DNA of 64,000 nucleotides from Hofstenia miamia (Eukaryota; Xenacoelomorpha; Acoela): contig SCFE01000016.1 in NCBI GenBank assembly GCA_004352715.1, positions 1,780,576 to 1,844,575 on the forward strand, written 5' to 3'. Shown one piece after another: positions 49,493 to 62,066 of the stretch; the stretch's first letter is position 1; each line of letters opens with the position of its first letter. The position numbers were made by a program, and so were the translations under genes. Below the pieces are notes generated by a model. It saw nothing but the letters and a program-made list of their open reading frames with translations. It had not been told where the DNA came from and ran no database searches.

Positions 49493-52336
49493 TAACTGAC
49501 AAATTTAGGCTGAATATATATGAGAAAGCAAAGTAAATATGTTTACGCATTGATAGAATTTTTTGTGATTTAAAGTATGTTTTCCCCAGAATGGTCAATT
49601 AATGTTTCATTTCGTAACGTTACATGAATCTATTTTAGAATACATGAAATTCGTTTTTGTTCATTTGTCTTGACACTGAATATACTATGTAGCTCTATTT
49701 GCTGATGCAAATCAAATTCACACCTAGGATTAAGGCATTAGAATATAGGGCTAAGGAAGAAAACATTTCGCATATAAATACTATGCGTATGCAAATACCT
49801 TTTTTAGGAAAAGTATATGGGCTACTCTTATATAAAAATTTTGCTTTTAATCACATAACGTACGTCTTCATACGCAGTTTAAACCTGAAGAAAAGTTTTT
49901 ATTTTAATTCAATAGTCCAGATTTCCTGCATTTAGAGAAAAAACCAAAAGTATAGTAGCGGATCTAGGAATTCATGATGATATCATAAAGCAAATTTTTT
50001 GAATTTTCAATTGAATTAAGTTTACATAGAAATAAATATGCATATTCATGCTCTAAATTAACATCGAAATAATTCTTGGAATGTTTTCAATTAATAAGCA
50101 TTCATATTACTTTTATTAAAGCAATTAGTAACAGCCTTTTCGTTATTTCTGCTACTGATGTGAAACTTTATCATTTGAAAAAGGTAAGTAATCACTTACG
50201 ACTAGGTTTTTGGCTGTTGGATCTCAATTTGTTGAATGCTTTGGAAAATATGTGTTAGCACTAAAATACACATGCAGATTTGAAATATTGACTTTTGATG
50301 TTTCACGAGATGAAATAATAGATGTCAGAAATATGCATAGAGACTGATATCTCAAATAAATATTAATTTGACCTCAACTGAACCTATATCAATTATTTTT
50401 AAGAATGCACTTAATGTTCATGCTAGTAAAAACTTTTAGGTAGTATTAAGTTCATTACAACACAGTTAGAAATATATTGATAATAAAAAACGAAATTATA
50501 ACTAGTTGTTTATTTCTGCACTTCAGAATTTCTCAAAGATTTCCACCAAACAAAAGTAAATTGGTTATTTATTACTTAAAACAATTGCGTTACGGTACGA
50601 AATGAAAGAAAGTCCCATGAGATTGGACTTTAAAATAATATTCACACAATACGAGTAAAAAGTCGAGCATGATTTGTTAACTGTGACATGGTGCGACTAA
50701 AACCTCACCTGATAAACCTAGATTGTGCTCACTTCTAATATGCACATACGAAATAAATTTGAATTGTGTCTACTAAGATGCATAAAATCAGGGTGTATTC
50801 GTCTTTATTCACAGAAACATTCGGGTTTGTAAACAACACTGAATCATTATTAAGACATTTTAGAACGTTTATTTGTTTCGTGGCTCAATCGGAGGGGGAA
50901 AGGATTTCAGATAAACGCTGTCAATTCCTGTAATCTCATCCCTTCAAAAGGAGTACAACTTCTTTTATTAATGGTTGTGTGGTCTCCAGACATTTTTGTC
51001 CTTCAAGGCTCCTCAATTTTTTTTATTTCTTATTACCAGGAATGAGAAAGAAATATCTTCTAACTAAAGCTAGGCCAGCGCAATGTGGTTTTAAAGGAAG
51101 CGTAGCAAGCCGCTCTGCCAGTATCGGCATTTAACTTAATTAAGTATTCATTTTTTGTAGATTTGAATGCACAATTATGTATTAACGAGCTCAGTGTCTT
51201 GACAGAAGTATTGCGAATCAATGCTTCTTAAAAAATTGATTAGACATAGAAATGGTTCAAATCATAGTTAAAATTAAATCAAAAATTTTTAGCTGAATAA
51301 AATAAGCAATGTGATGATCCTGCCTTTGAATATTTGATTAAAGTAAAATCAAATATCAAAAATATCACTTTAAATCACTTTTTCTGTGCTCAAGTCTGTC
51401 GAAACGATGGACGAAATTTCAAAGTTTTTACAAAAATCGTATTTTTCATGTATTTCAGGTGTTAGCAAAATTTTTATCAGAAATATTCACCACAAAAAAG
51501 GAGCATAGTCACCCATATCTCAGGATTTCCAAATTTACTAGGAAATTGTTCGAAAAAGACGTTTACATCTTTTAAGACAGACTGGCATTAGTTGGAGTTT
51601 TAAACAGAACTTTTAACTTTAAATTGAACTGTAAATGACAAAGTGATAATTTGCTTAACTCTCATGATGAAATTCTTTTCTAAATGTTGATTCTAAAAAA
51701 AAGGAATTCTCAAAATTGACAAAATATTTTTCTGTAAAATTGTATACATTTTACCATTTGAAACATATTTTAAAGCTCATTTTCTAAAGCGGAGTTTAAG
51801 TAGCGGTTGTGGAGAGGAACTAAGACACTTCCAAAATCTAATTGCTTTAGCATTTGCAATACAGGTAGAGTTTCATCATCAATTTTAAGCAATTCACAAT
51901 TTGCAAGATTCTTTATTAAGTATTTAATTCCAGAAAAAAATTGTATATTTTTCATTTTAAAGTACTATATCATATTAATGCATATGAGATTGCCTTCTTT
52001 ATGAAAAGAAGTTTGCTCTTCTACAATTGCTATAGCTATAGGAACCTATTGCCTAAAAGAAACTATTTTGTAGTCTGTAAGTGATCGTCGGACAAAATAT
52101 GTAACTATTTTAAGAATTTGAATATTGCAAAATATTCGTTCTTTGTTGGAATTTGTTTATTTTATTAGAAACGATTTGTTTTTAATTTCTTCCTTTAAAA
52201 TCTTAATTATAGTAAAATTCAGCTTTCTTTTTGTTCTATTATATGACGTCCATTATTGATAGATTGCAGAAAATGGAATTAAATTACATTAAATTTAGAC
52301 ACACAAACCGCTTTTGGTGACTCACTTGGTTATAAC
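49493..52336. other. AT-rich DNA without recognised genes
   Basis: Only short frames (for example 49699-49935 plus) without recognisable domains. Confidence 0.5.
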
Positions 52337-52865
52337 TAGGGATGTGCTGGAATCCGGTACCCGTTAAAATCAGAAATTTTACAACCGGATCCGGATATCC
52401 GAATTTTGGAGGATAACATTTTCTGAGTAAACTTGATTTAGAAATGGAATTTTCAAAGGATAAAGCTATATTTTTCCATGATAGGGTAGTTATCATGCAA
52501 CAAACCAAGTTTTTCTGACACATCAGCACATACTCTATTTATTATTTATTTATTTTGATCCTCTTGAGGTCGATGTTAATTGAGAAATAAGGTTGTTTTT
52601 CATTAACAATTAGGGCAACCAAAAGTAATATTTTTTCTGTTGGTTTATTTTGCACTCTGCTTAAAATTAGATGGTTTTCAGACCTGGGGTGCAGTCAAAT
52701 AGGAAATTATAAAATTATAAAAAATCATATTTTTGTTTTTTTGAAAAATAAGATTACACTTGTGGCTGAAATGTCATAAAAATCCTATTTTGATATAGTT
52801 TCATTAAAAATAAGAAAAATTCTTAAAAATTCATGCTGGATTTTAAGTGCATTAAATGGTTTGAA

Positions 52866-52899
<34 letters not shown>

Positions 52900-52953
52900 N
52901 NNNNNNNNNNNNNNNNNNNNNNNNNNNNNNNNNNNNNNNNNNNNNNNNNNNNN

Positions 52954-52990
<37 letters not shown>

Positions 52991-53266
52991 CATTCATTCA
53001 ATTTCAATTAATGTATTTCCTGTCCTAACCCTGAGAAGTTTAATTGCTGACTAGCCAAGCTTGAGCACCGCATTAGATATACAACGATCCTAAAACGAGC
53101 GTCTTTAAGCCAAGCAAAATTATAGTTCTGCCTGTTATTCTGATCATGCCTTAGTAATAATTCAACAATATATTATCCGGTATCGTGTAAACTATTCGGC
53201 ATAGAAAATTAATCGGGATTATCGGTTATTCGGTATTTTCAAATTACTATCCGGATCCCATCCCTA
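52337..53266. mobile_element. hAT-like non-autonomous element containing (AT)n, gap and a nested repeat
   Basis: About 930 bp. The left end is TAGGGATGTGCTGGAATCCGG, the right end the inverse of TAGGGATGGGATCCGGATA, the TAGGGATG ends common on hAT elements. The 8 bases outside (GTTATAAC and GTCATGAT) agree at 5 positions. ATCCGGATATCCG-type inner repeats occur near both ends. Inside are an (AT)n tract with 54 N (52900-52953) and, at 53042-53150, a diverged piece of family B. Confidence 0.72.
53042..53150. repeat. family B partial copy, nested in the hAT-like element
   Basis: Matches the left 110 bp of 39485-39795, sharing TTGAGCA, AAAACGAGC and TAAGCCAAGCAAA in the same order, at roughly 70-75 percent identity judged by eye. 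The right end of the family is absent. Confidence 0.6.
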
Positions 53267-53329
53267 GTCATGATTGAGATTTCCCTCCGTCAAAAAATCC
53301 TGCGTATGCCCTTGGTAGCTATACATAGA

Positions 53330-53558
53330 CGTTATTTTACTTTAGGAGACCCACTTGCACGAACGTCATAAAATAATAATTGATTTCTAACCCTAACCAC
53401 AATCCCTGACCCATAACTTAAAAATTTTGCAAAAAATTAATCAACAATGAAATGTAATGCAATTTCAAGGGCTGGGGTGTAGGGTAAGAATTAAGGTTAA
53501 AGTTTAATAACCATTTGTATGACGTCATTTGAACTGGGTCCCGTAAAGTAGAATAATG
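53330..53558. mobile_element. inverted-repeat element, family E
   Basis: A 229-bp stretch with imperfect inverted ends of about 45 bp: left CGTTATTTTACTTTAGGAGA, right the inverse of CATTATTCTACTTTACGGGA, both followed by CCCA(C/G)TT and then GACGTCAT-like sequence. The centre has CTAACCCTAACC on one side and its rough complement on the other. No coding. Confidence 0.7.
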
Positions 53559-55297
53559 CCCTAGACATGCTTAATTATGCCATTTTTAAATAAATATAAT
53601 TAAATCTAAAATACTAAGGAAAAACCTTAATCAACTTTCAAAACTCCCTGAAATGTACTTAATATTTACTTAATGCTTTGATTTTAGCATATACACTTCG
53701 ATTTGAATCTTCTCAGGAGGCACATGCGCCAAAAATATATTTATTCACCAGAGTACTACGTTAAGAGATCTGCGAAGCCATATATTTTCAGCCCCTATCC
53801 CATCCCATGAAACAAAACCTGTTTACAAGTTTGAAAATCATGAAGCATGAGCAGGTCTATTGGGAAACATGTTTAATGAGATTTTGAAAATTTCTATTAA
53901 AGTGTATTGTTTTGGCTGAAGTTGTTGAAAATTTCGAATTTTTGTAAAAATTTAAATTCTTTTCATACCTAATATTCATGTATTTATAAGGTTTAGAGGA
54001 CATGGAAGCAACAAAGAACTTTGAGTGTTTCCCAAACCTCCAGGCTGTTTAAGGTTAAATATGAATGTTTACCCGTTTAATTGCAATTCAGTAGTTTTAC
54101 AGAAGTCATAAACATATTCATGTAACAACATACGTGAATATTTAATACAAAAAATTGTTTTGGGAATGCTTTTGTTTTGTATTTTTGTTTTAGATTGCTG
54201 TTATTTATTATTTTTGGATGCGTAAGAAGATGAGATACCGTTGATATTATATTTGCAGATAATATCAAGTGAATAGTATTTTTTGAGTAAAACTCAATTA
54301 ACATCAACATACATCTACAGAGTTTAAGAAGCAATAGAATATCAATGTATTTTTTTCCTCGGTAAGTGGTAGAGGTGCGGGTTCCATTTTTGCATTTCCT
54401 TACGGCATTTATTTTTACCAAATAGAGATAGATCGCAAACAACTTACATAGATTAATAGAAATACTGTAAAAAGCATTTAAAAATTTGGAAACCAGTGAG
54501 AACTATAATATATTTATCACAAGTCTAAATATTTGGTATCCGGAGTTAGGAATAAAATAGATTGACGAAGATTTATTGCAAATTTTTCTAAAATACGTCG
54601 TACTAGCGTGAGTTAATTTCGCACTTTATTATAACTTGTGTTTTTATGCTTATTTCGACTTTAACATTTGCTTACACGATATCCACACATTTGAATTTAC
54701 TGTCTTCCTTGCGCAGTTTTATCTCTATGCTATTTTAATTAGTAATATTAACAGATTATGAGACTTTTCTCCACATTAATCAGCACTTCTTACAAGGAAT
54801 CTTATAAATAGTCTTCAGGATTTAGAAACTCTCAGTCAAATATTGTTAATTGGTATTTAATAATTATTATAATAGTAGTAATAGAAAGGTTTATTATGTT
54901 ACTTAGCAATGTAATACAATAAGAGCAGAAACCATATACATATGTCTTATAAGTTAGATCATTATTGATTATTTTAAAACCGATTGAAATGATGTTGAAT
55001 AGTTTTTTTCATAATTTTTCGTACTTCGTTTAAAATATTGATGTTATATTTACATTATAAATAAGTTGCCAGTCCACATGATCTATGAAAAATTCATGTT
55101 CAGTTTTACTTACGTCGTTCTTTTTTGCACAAAAAATTCTTGCCTTTTAAATTTAGAAAAGTATTAAAAAGATACATGTATGTGTAGAATGTAGCAAAAT
55201 CACTATTCCAAAGAAGGTATATTAAGCAGTAGAAATGATTTAGCTGAATTGGAATCTTTAAGTCGAGATGTATAGGTGCGTTTCTAATAAAAAATTT
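53559..55297. other. AT-rich DNA without recognised genes
   Basis: The minus frame at 54077-54442 (121 codons) has no recognisable domain. Confidence 0.5.
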
Positions 55298-55474
55298 TTA
55301 AGATTTAATATATTTTGTTTAATTTGTATAGCATACATTAGTTCCATACAATAATTCATTTCCTATCAGGTCTTACAAGAGTTTAATAATTTCTTTACTC
55401 TACTCANTTAAGATTTAATATATTTTGTTTAATTTGTATAGCATACATTAGTTCCATACAATAATTCATTTCCT
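55298..55474. repeat. duplicated contig end carrying the empty insertion site
   Basis: 67 bp (55298-55364) recur at 55408-55474 after a single N (55407). The next bases, up to 55406, are identical to 56250-56291. The left contig thus runs across the insertion site without the insert. Confidence 0.9.
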
Positions 55475-56249
55475 TTATTGATGTTGATAAAAGGAATGTC
55501 TTTTTTGATAAGTCCAAAATTTTTTGTGATCAGTCCAATTTAGGTTTGAAGTAAAGGTAATTCCAAGGTCCTTGCAAAGTTTTTACTGTAAAATTTAATC
55601 AGTTAAAATTATCAGGTATTTCAATTTTTACAAATATGATAAAATCCGACTACTAGATTAAAATTTATATTATTTAAAGTGCACCATCAAAGTAACTTAA
55701 CAATGTTTTCAATCAATAAATCATTCGATGGATTAGTAAAATTTTGAACAGATGAAGAAATACTATTAGTCGTTAAATAGTTTAGAAATTTACTACCAAT
55801 GCCAATCTTGTTTAGTTTATTTACCAAAATTGCATGAGAAATAGAGTCAAATGCTTTGCTAAAATCTATATAAAGTGTGGTTAAGTTGATATTTCAATCA
55901 TTATGATGGTATAAATCTTCAGTATATTTGAGTAATTGAATAAAGTTTATCTATTTTTAGAAAATCCATGTTGTCTTTTACATACATTTTCCTTAGCATT
56001 AAGATGAAGTGACTGTAACAAAATCTTTTCAAAAAGTAAAGAGAGTTTAAGAAGAATTGATATTGGACGATAGCTAGATTCAAAACATTTAGCTCCGTTG
56101 TTATATGCAGGAATAATTTATGATATTTTCTACACACTTTGATATTTTTCTTCTAATATAATTTTTCGAAATACATTAAATACATGAAAAGAAATGTTAA
56201 TACATTATATTTTCAAAAATTTTGAAAGACTCTAATCAATTCATTTCCT
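55475..56249 (-). mobile_element. short LINE insertion with 12-bp target duplication
   Basis: The insert (55475-56237) plus one copy of AATTCATTTCCT (56238-56249); the other copy is 55463-55474. On the minus strand it reads ESSYRPISILLKLS (about 56085-56045), an RT block, then TLYIDFSKAFDSISHAILVN (about 55880-55820), RT motif A with its catalytic Asp. The rest up to 55475 is broken by stops and lacks YxDD, so it is internally deleted. The 3' end on its strand is ATCAATAAA directly against the target copy, without a poly(A) tail. The type is CR1/Jockey-like. Confidence 0.8.
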
Positions 56250-56529
56250 ATCAGGTCTTACAAGAGTTTAATAATTTCTTTACTCTACTCATATAAACCT
56301 CGTTATATTCATTCATATGAAAATTAAATAGAATTTTTGTGAATTTTCTAAAAACTAATGCAAAACATTTATTAAATAAATTACCAACTTTCAAGCTATT
56401 ACCAGACGAGTACAAAAAAATTGGACAAATGTCAAAACTAATTTCCTTGAATACGAACAATTCTGTTTTAATGACTTTCATTGGTAGACTGTTAACAAGC
56501 GCACAGAAAAAAATTTTTAAACGTACATC
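56250..56529. other. spacer with an uncertain minus frame
   Basis: A 76-codon minus frame (56251-56481) shows no known domain. Confidence 0.4.
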
Positions 56530-57570
56530 GTTGAATTTTTTATTTTGAGACCATATTTAAAATGAGTAAGCAACAACATCTCCGAGATCGCATCGTACAT
56601 TTCTATGATCAACGTAAAAGCAATGGAAAAAAGGTTTATGGTGAACCATTTCACGCATGAGAATATTGCACGGAGCACAATATATAACATTCCAAAAAAA
56701 GCGGATGAGGGAGGAATAACAGTAAGAAAAACTAGCAGTGGAAGAATAGCGAAGATAATGACGAAATCTCGAATTGCGATCATGAAGAAGCAAATGGCTC
56801 AACGCAAGAGCACAAAATGTTCGACAATCTCTAGTTACAAAAACACTTAAAAGACACACTACAATAGTTTGTCATCGAAAACCAAAGTCTCCCAGATACT
56901 CAGAAGACAACATCAAATTGATAAAAAAGCAGACGAGACAAATCTGCAATTTTTCAGCTGGAAAATCAATTGTATTAAATGATGAGAAATACTTTGGCCT
57001 TTCAGGATACAATATGCCGAATAATATGTATTTCTATGGAGAGAAAGAGGTTGTACACATCTGTGCAAATAGAGTGAAATCCAAAAAGAAATTTGAACGA
57101 TACTGTGGCTGGCTATTAGTGAGAAAGGAATTAGTGAACCACTCATTGTTTCGAGTGGGTTAGCAATAAATAAGGGATTGTACATTAAAAGCTGCTTACG
57201 AAGCATCCTGAAAATCAATATGTATTTTGGCCTGATATAGCATCATCCCACTATGTCCGCATAACATTTAATTTTTTACAACAAAAGATATAATTCATTC
57301 CAAAAAATAGGAACCCAACCGATCTCCCCCAATGTCCACCTATAGAAGATGTTTTTGGCATGCTTGCACAACTGGTAAATGAAAATGGATGGACTGCCAT
57401 CGATGTGAAGCAACTCACACGGAAGATAAAGCGTTGTATTAAAAAACTGAATGGTGAATCTGTACAGTGATTATTTTCATCAACAAGAAATAAATTGAGA
57501 GACTGTTATACAAATGGACCCTATGCTTGTATTCATTGATTTTTATTGAAAGAGTGAATCCCTATACTCA
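56530..57570 (+). mobile_element. mariner-like transposase relic
   Basis: Starts near ATG 56562 (MSKQQHLRDRIVHFYDQRKSNGK), a helix-turn-helix-like N-terminus. The first Asp is in VLNDEKYFGLSGYN (56972-57010, frame shifted), followed by WLLVRKELVNHSLFRVG-type sequence. Then YVFWPDIASSHY (57219-57254) has the second Asp, and QCPPIEDVFGMLAQL (57330-57372) the third acidic residue, 36 (Glu) or 37 (Asp) residues after the second. The C-terminus NENGWTAIDVKQLTRKIKRCIKKL is intact. Frameshifts and at least one TAA make it dead. The right end probably includes GTGAATCCCTATACTCAC (about 57555); no left partner was found. Confidence 0.8.
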
Positions 57571-57754
57571 CAAATAAACATTAAATAATTATTTTATTTT
57601 TTTCCTTTCCTTAAAGTGCTTGTAAATTTTGTGAAATTTTTTTATACTCACCCGTTATTAGCTGTTTCATTATCCCAAAATAATTGAAAAATTCATTTTT
57701 GAAGACTTAAATAAAGCTATAAATTCATAACACGAGTTAACATCATTCTTTGCA
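57571..57754. other. spacer
   Basis: AT-rich, nothing recognised. Confidence 0.4.
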
Positions 57755-58045
57755 ATTATGTCAAATTCAAGAGATTTCTTGAAATCATTATTCAACATAT
57801 AGTTTTACGAAGCTTCTCTTAGTTTTACATTTTTAAAGGTAACTTTTACATTTACTGTAAAGTTGACTGTATGAGAAAAATATTAACTTGTTAAATTTTA
57901 ATTATGTCAAATTCAAGAGATTTCTTGAAATCATTATTCAACATATAGTTCTACGAAGCTTCCCTTAGTTTTACATTTTTAAAGGTAACTTTTACATTTA
58001 CTGTAAAGTTGACTGTATGAGAAAATATTAACTTGTTAAATTTTA
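57755..58045. repeat. tandem duplication, 146-bp unit, two copies
   Basis: 57755-57900 is repeated at 57901-58045 with three or so differences. No N lies between them, so this is likely a real local duplication. Confidence 0.93.
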
Positions 58046-58199
58046 GCTTTAATGAAAAAATTCAAGTTCACAATCATTTCTATAGGGTTATACCAACCAA
58101 ACATATGGTAATACATATCAAGACATTCTTCTATATATTTGAGATAAAGAGTGATTGTAAAAGAGACAGTTCAATAATGTATTTAAAGAAAATTGATAT

Positions 58200-59460
58200 A
58201 AATGATTTTGTATTATTGTTTGCATAAGTTTCAAAATCATTAAATTGAAACAGTTAAAATCTGTGTCTCCAGTAATATAGTAATGATCTGTAAATTCAAT
58301 TGAATTTTTTGTAAAACTTATTTCTTAATTTTTCCATCATTACTGAATATTGAATCTAAAAAATTTCCTAGAATGTGAGTTTTTTTGATGAAATATTTAA
58401 TTAATGAAACCAGGATATCGAAAAGGTCGTGATCATAGTCAATTTTAAGAAAATTAAAGTCTCTAAAAACATGTATCTGTCTATCATATCTTATATATTG
58501 CTTGACGTATTCATTATAAATGTATAATACAAATTCTTAGAAAATTTCAAATTGCAGTTATATTTATTTCCAATGGATGGCAAATAAACACCGAGAATAG
58601 GTGAAGTGCATACCTCATCTAAGTGTGTACCATGGCATCAAACGTCAACAATAGGGCTTCCTTTATTATGGCATAACTAAGAAATGATCTAACAATTATG
58701 ATACAATCACCATGTTGGAAATGACATCATTTACAAGAATATTACTTTATTTTGTATTTGAAGTAGGCCAAGTTTCAACAATGCGTGCAATAGAAATGCT
58801 ATAAGAAAATAAATTTCTTAGTAATTTGGCGCATTTATAGACAAAAGTTTTCTAATATTCACATAGAAAAATCGAATAGTAAAAGAAGATATATCTAGTT
58901 ATATTTATATAATCAATTGATTGTCTACGCCATTTTGGATAATTTCACGTTTATATTCGTTAAGTTTGCATATGCTTGACGATCATTCTGATTTAATGCA
59001 TCTATTACAGCTTGCAGAGATTTTTCTTTTATCTCAAGAACAATTCTTTTCCGAGATAACTGAACGATTTTTATTTTGGGGTACTTACCAATTTTGTGTA
59101 AATCAAGGAATGGATTTGTCGTTACAAAGTCTAATATGTCATCTATTTGTTGTTCACCTCATAAAATTATTCTTCATATCATTGTTCTTAGATCTTATAT
59201 AATTATTTGAAGTACTAGATGTTTCATTTCTATTCGAAAAATGCTTCAAAGAATCAATTTTATGTCTCAAATTTTCCTGTAATCGGTTTAAATCGTCAAC
59301 TTGGTAATTCAATTTATTAACCATAGAAGAATTATAATCGGATTTCCAGTTTACTTTATCACTGTCGACACAAGCAGTACAGACGAGAGGCAAAAATATT
59401 TTTAATATTACATATTGAATTCTATGCATGGCGAAGCAAATTTTGTACAATTTTTAGTCG
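58200..59460 (-). mobile_element. decayed LINE: ORF1 end and APE endonuclease
   Basis: Minus strand. First an ORF1-like piece (59450-58925): a Cys-rich start with CTACVDSDKVNWK, possibly a worn PHD-type finger, then a coiled coil (NYQVDDLNRLQENLRHKIDSL) and, in another frame, EIKEKSLQAVIDALNQNDRQ up to a stop at 58925. Then endonuclease remains: LRDFNFLKID (58468-58437, the GDFN motif with Gly lost), HILGNFLDSIFSNDG, and EFTDHYYITGDTDF (58300-58255, the SDH motif with Thr). No RT follows; the sequence is cut off near 58200 by the tandem duplication and mariner relic. CR1/Jockey-like. Confidence 0.7.
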
Positions 59461-60002
59461 AGTGGAGAACATTTGGAGTAATATGAGTGATGTGCAAGAA
59501 ATTTAAATTAGCAAGAATTTTGCGTTAATCTAAAATTACATCAACAATTAAACACAAGTTTTTCGGAATCTTATAACAATTTTACTCGTGATGCGTCGTA
59601 TTGCAATTTTATTCATTTTTAGGAAAACTGGTACTCTCCGCAGATAATGAGAAAACTTGAAATATGGTTCATAGTATTTTTTGGGTCATCTATCCACTCA
59701 TTCAGGTATATATTACTTGAATTTCAAATTAGTGACATTCAAGCTAAACAAAAACTCTGGAAGCAGGAAATTCTTGAGAATTTTTTCTGAGAAGAAATTC
59801 TCATAAATCTTTTCGACATTTCAATGTTGGGAAATAGGGAAAGTATTGATTATTCAGAATTCTGAGTCTAATAGTTTCTATTCGTTAATGAAATGACGAC
59901 ACTCGCGTAGTCTATACTACGCAGTGATAGTTCTAATCTAGTTTTTTTCTAAAATTATTATACAGCTTATACATGCCATACTTAAATGATGTGATTATAT
60001 AT

Positions 60003-60042
<40 letters not shown>

Positions 60043-60352
60043 CCTTATTTAAGATTAAATCAACCTCTGCAAAAAACTGCTAAATGCTTAAACCTATTCT
60101 GTGATGTAAACAGAAATAGACACAACCTAGCAGGGAAAGCCGGGCATGGGTCGAGGTATTAAAAAAACGGGTCGACATTTAAAAAATAACTCACTATTAC
60201 GCAAAAGGCGCATGTAAATCAAGGCAAATGTAGTGATTTTATTATAAGTTTTCACTATCCCAACATTGGTCTAGGAAAATGAAAATTAAAGGAAATCTAC
60301 TAATTCAAATGAGTACATCAATGAATAATTTGGTCAGTTATGGGCAGATATN

Positions 60353-60387
<35 letters not shown>

Positions 60388-60635
60388 AGCAACGAAAGCT
60401 ATATTGTACTTTCGGTACTTGCATAATATCGTCAGCTAATCGAACATTTATTGGTGGTAAAGTTAAAAGCTTAGAATTCATTCCGTTAATCAAAATAAAT
60501 GAAGAGTTTGATGAAGTTTGGTATTTAAATTACTGATTCAGCAAATTCGGTTCATTTTTGTTTTATTAGATTAATGAAGTCTGATGATGATGCTTTGTGT
60601 ATTTTTGCGTATAAATTTTTGTAATTTAATTGTCC
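59461..60635. other. AT-rich DNA with two (AT)n tracts
   Basis: (AT)n at 60005-60040 and at 60353-60383 (the second after an N at 60352). A plus frame right of it (to 60536) reads STANRTFIGGKVKSLEFIP-like residues but has no recognised domain. Confidence 0.45.
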
Positions 60636-60737
60636 CTATAAATGATCTTGAATTTGTGTTTTCCCATGCCTTTTGGTTTATAAATTCTATAAATGATCTT
60701 GAATTTGTGTTTTCCCATGCCTTTTGGTTTATAAATT
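60636..60737. repeat. tandem duplication, 51-bp unit, two copies
   Basis: CTATAAATGATCTTGAATTT begins at 60636 and again at 60687, and the full 51-bp unit is repeated without visible change. Confidence 0.95.
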
Positions 60738-62060
60738 ATATTTATAAATAGTTGATAAAATTAAAGGCTTTTGAATTAGATCTTTGTTATGAATTTAATT
60801 GATGTTCTTTCCGAATTCAAAAGTGGTAAGATTTCGATTTATTTAGTTTTTGGTAAATAATATAATGGTTTTTGTGTGGTTTTATGAATGGAAGTGTCCA
60901 AAATAGATGATTTTCTTTTTCTTTTGAATGTAGTGCTACTTTTGAGGTAATTTGCAAGAATCCTTCAAATTTAGATTAGATCTTAAATGTTCAAATATTC
61001 TATAAGAATACGATGTAATTTGAAAATAGTAAAAGTAAAACAACTTTTCTAAATAAGCTTTCAGGAATTAAATGTTTATATTTATAAGATTGAAATTGTA
61101 TGTATAATCTGGCATGTGTATGTTTTGTAAATGCAGATATTTAGAAAGCAGGAAGCAGTGGTACCTTAAACTTCTTTTCTTGATAAAATCAAAAAATTTA
61201 TGAAAGCATACAAATGGTGATGGCATTTGACATGGATGCCTAACATTCGATAAATATATTTGATGAAAATTACGTTATATATCTAATGTTCTACAGACAA
61301 GTTCTTTATTCAAATGAAAATTAATAGACCTGCCTCAAATTTACTCTATAACGTATAGCTTACTACACAATTTGAAGTTTTTATAAAACCCATTCATAGA
61401 CAATATACTAATGCAAAATAAATACTTAGGGATTCAACTTTAAGATTTTTAAGTTTGTTCTTTGAAAAAAAACGTTCTGTTATTCGTAGAATCTTTTATA
61501 CTCATTGCCTTTCGTTAAGAAATGCAAATGGGTCAACGGTTATTTAGATCTCTGGATTTTGCGTAATTTTTCTTATCGGGTCAACTAGGTGAAAAATATG
61601 TCTCCAGGACTATCACAAAGGGTAGCTGTTCCAGCTATAAAACAAAATCTTATTAGTTTCTGATTCTTTGTTATTGTCTTCGTGTATAGTAATTACTATA
61701 ACAACAATTTAGATTTGCAATGCGTTCCATCGCAAATACATGTATGTGTTTCTGTTAAATCTATTAGCCACAGTTTATTTTGTTTTTGCTGTTTGAACTA
61801 TGCTTACAATACCTGTATTTTCTGACCTCCATAATTGCCGAATTCATATGGTTAACTGGGTCAATGACGTAATTGTTTCCCAACAGAGTAAACTGGATCA
61901 CCGGGTTACCAGGTTGCTTTTCTAACCAGATCACTATTTGTAACCTGGTTACATCTTTGCCTTATTAACACGAAGTTTTTTTAGGATTGTTTTAGTTAAA
62001 ATTACATGAAACTGCGAATTAAGCTTCTGAAAGACGAGGTATTGGCGTGATGTTCAAATC
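60738..62060. other. AT-rich DNA without recognised genes
   Basis: At 61850-61955 there is a run of related words (TTAACTGGGTCA, AAACTGGATCACC, GGGTTACCAGG, TAACCAGATCAC, TAACCTGGTTAC) which can fold on itself; origin unknown. Confidence 0.45.
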
Positions 62061-62066
62061 ATGGAT

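Noticed and set aside
53389-53412. CTAACCCTAACC as a telomere remnant
   Set aside because: It lies inside the inverted-repeat element 53330-53558 and is matched by complementary sequence on its other side.
60533-60560. LINE copy homologous to the one at 2.6 kb
   Set aside because: The shared piece (CAGCAAATTCGGT) is only about 13 bp and no RT or endonuclease motif supports it.
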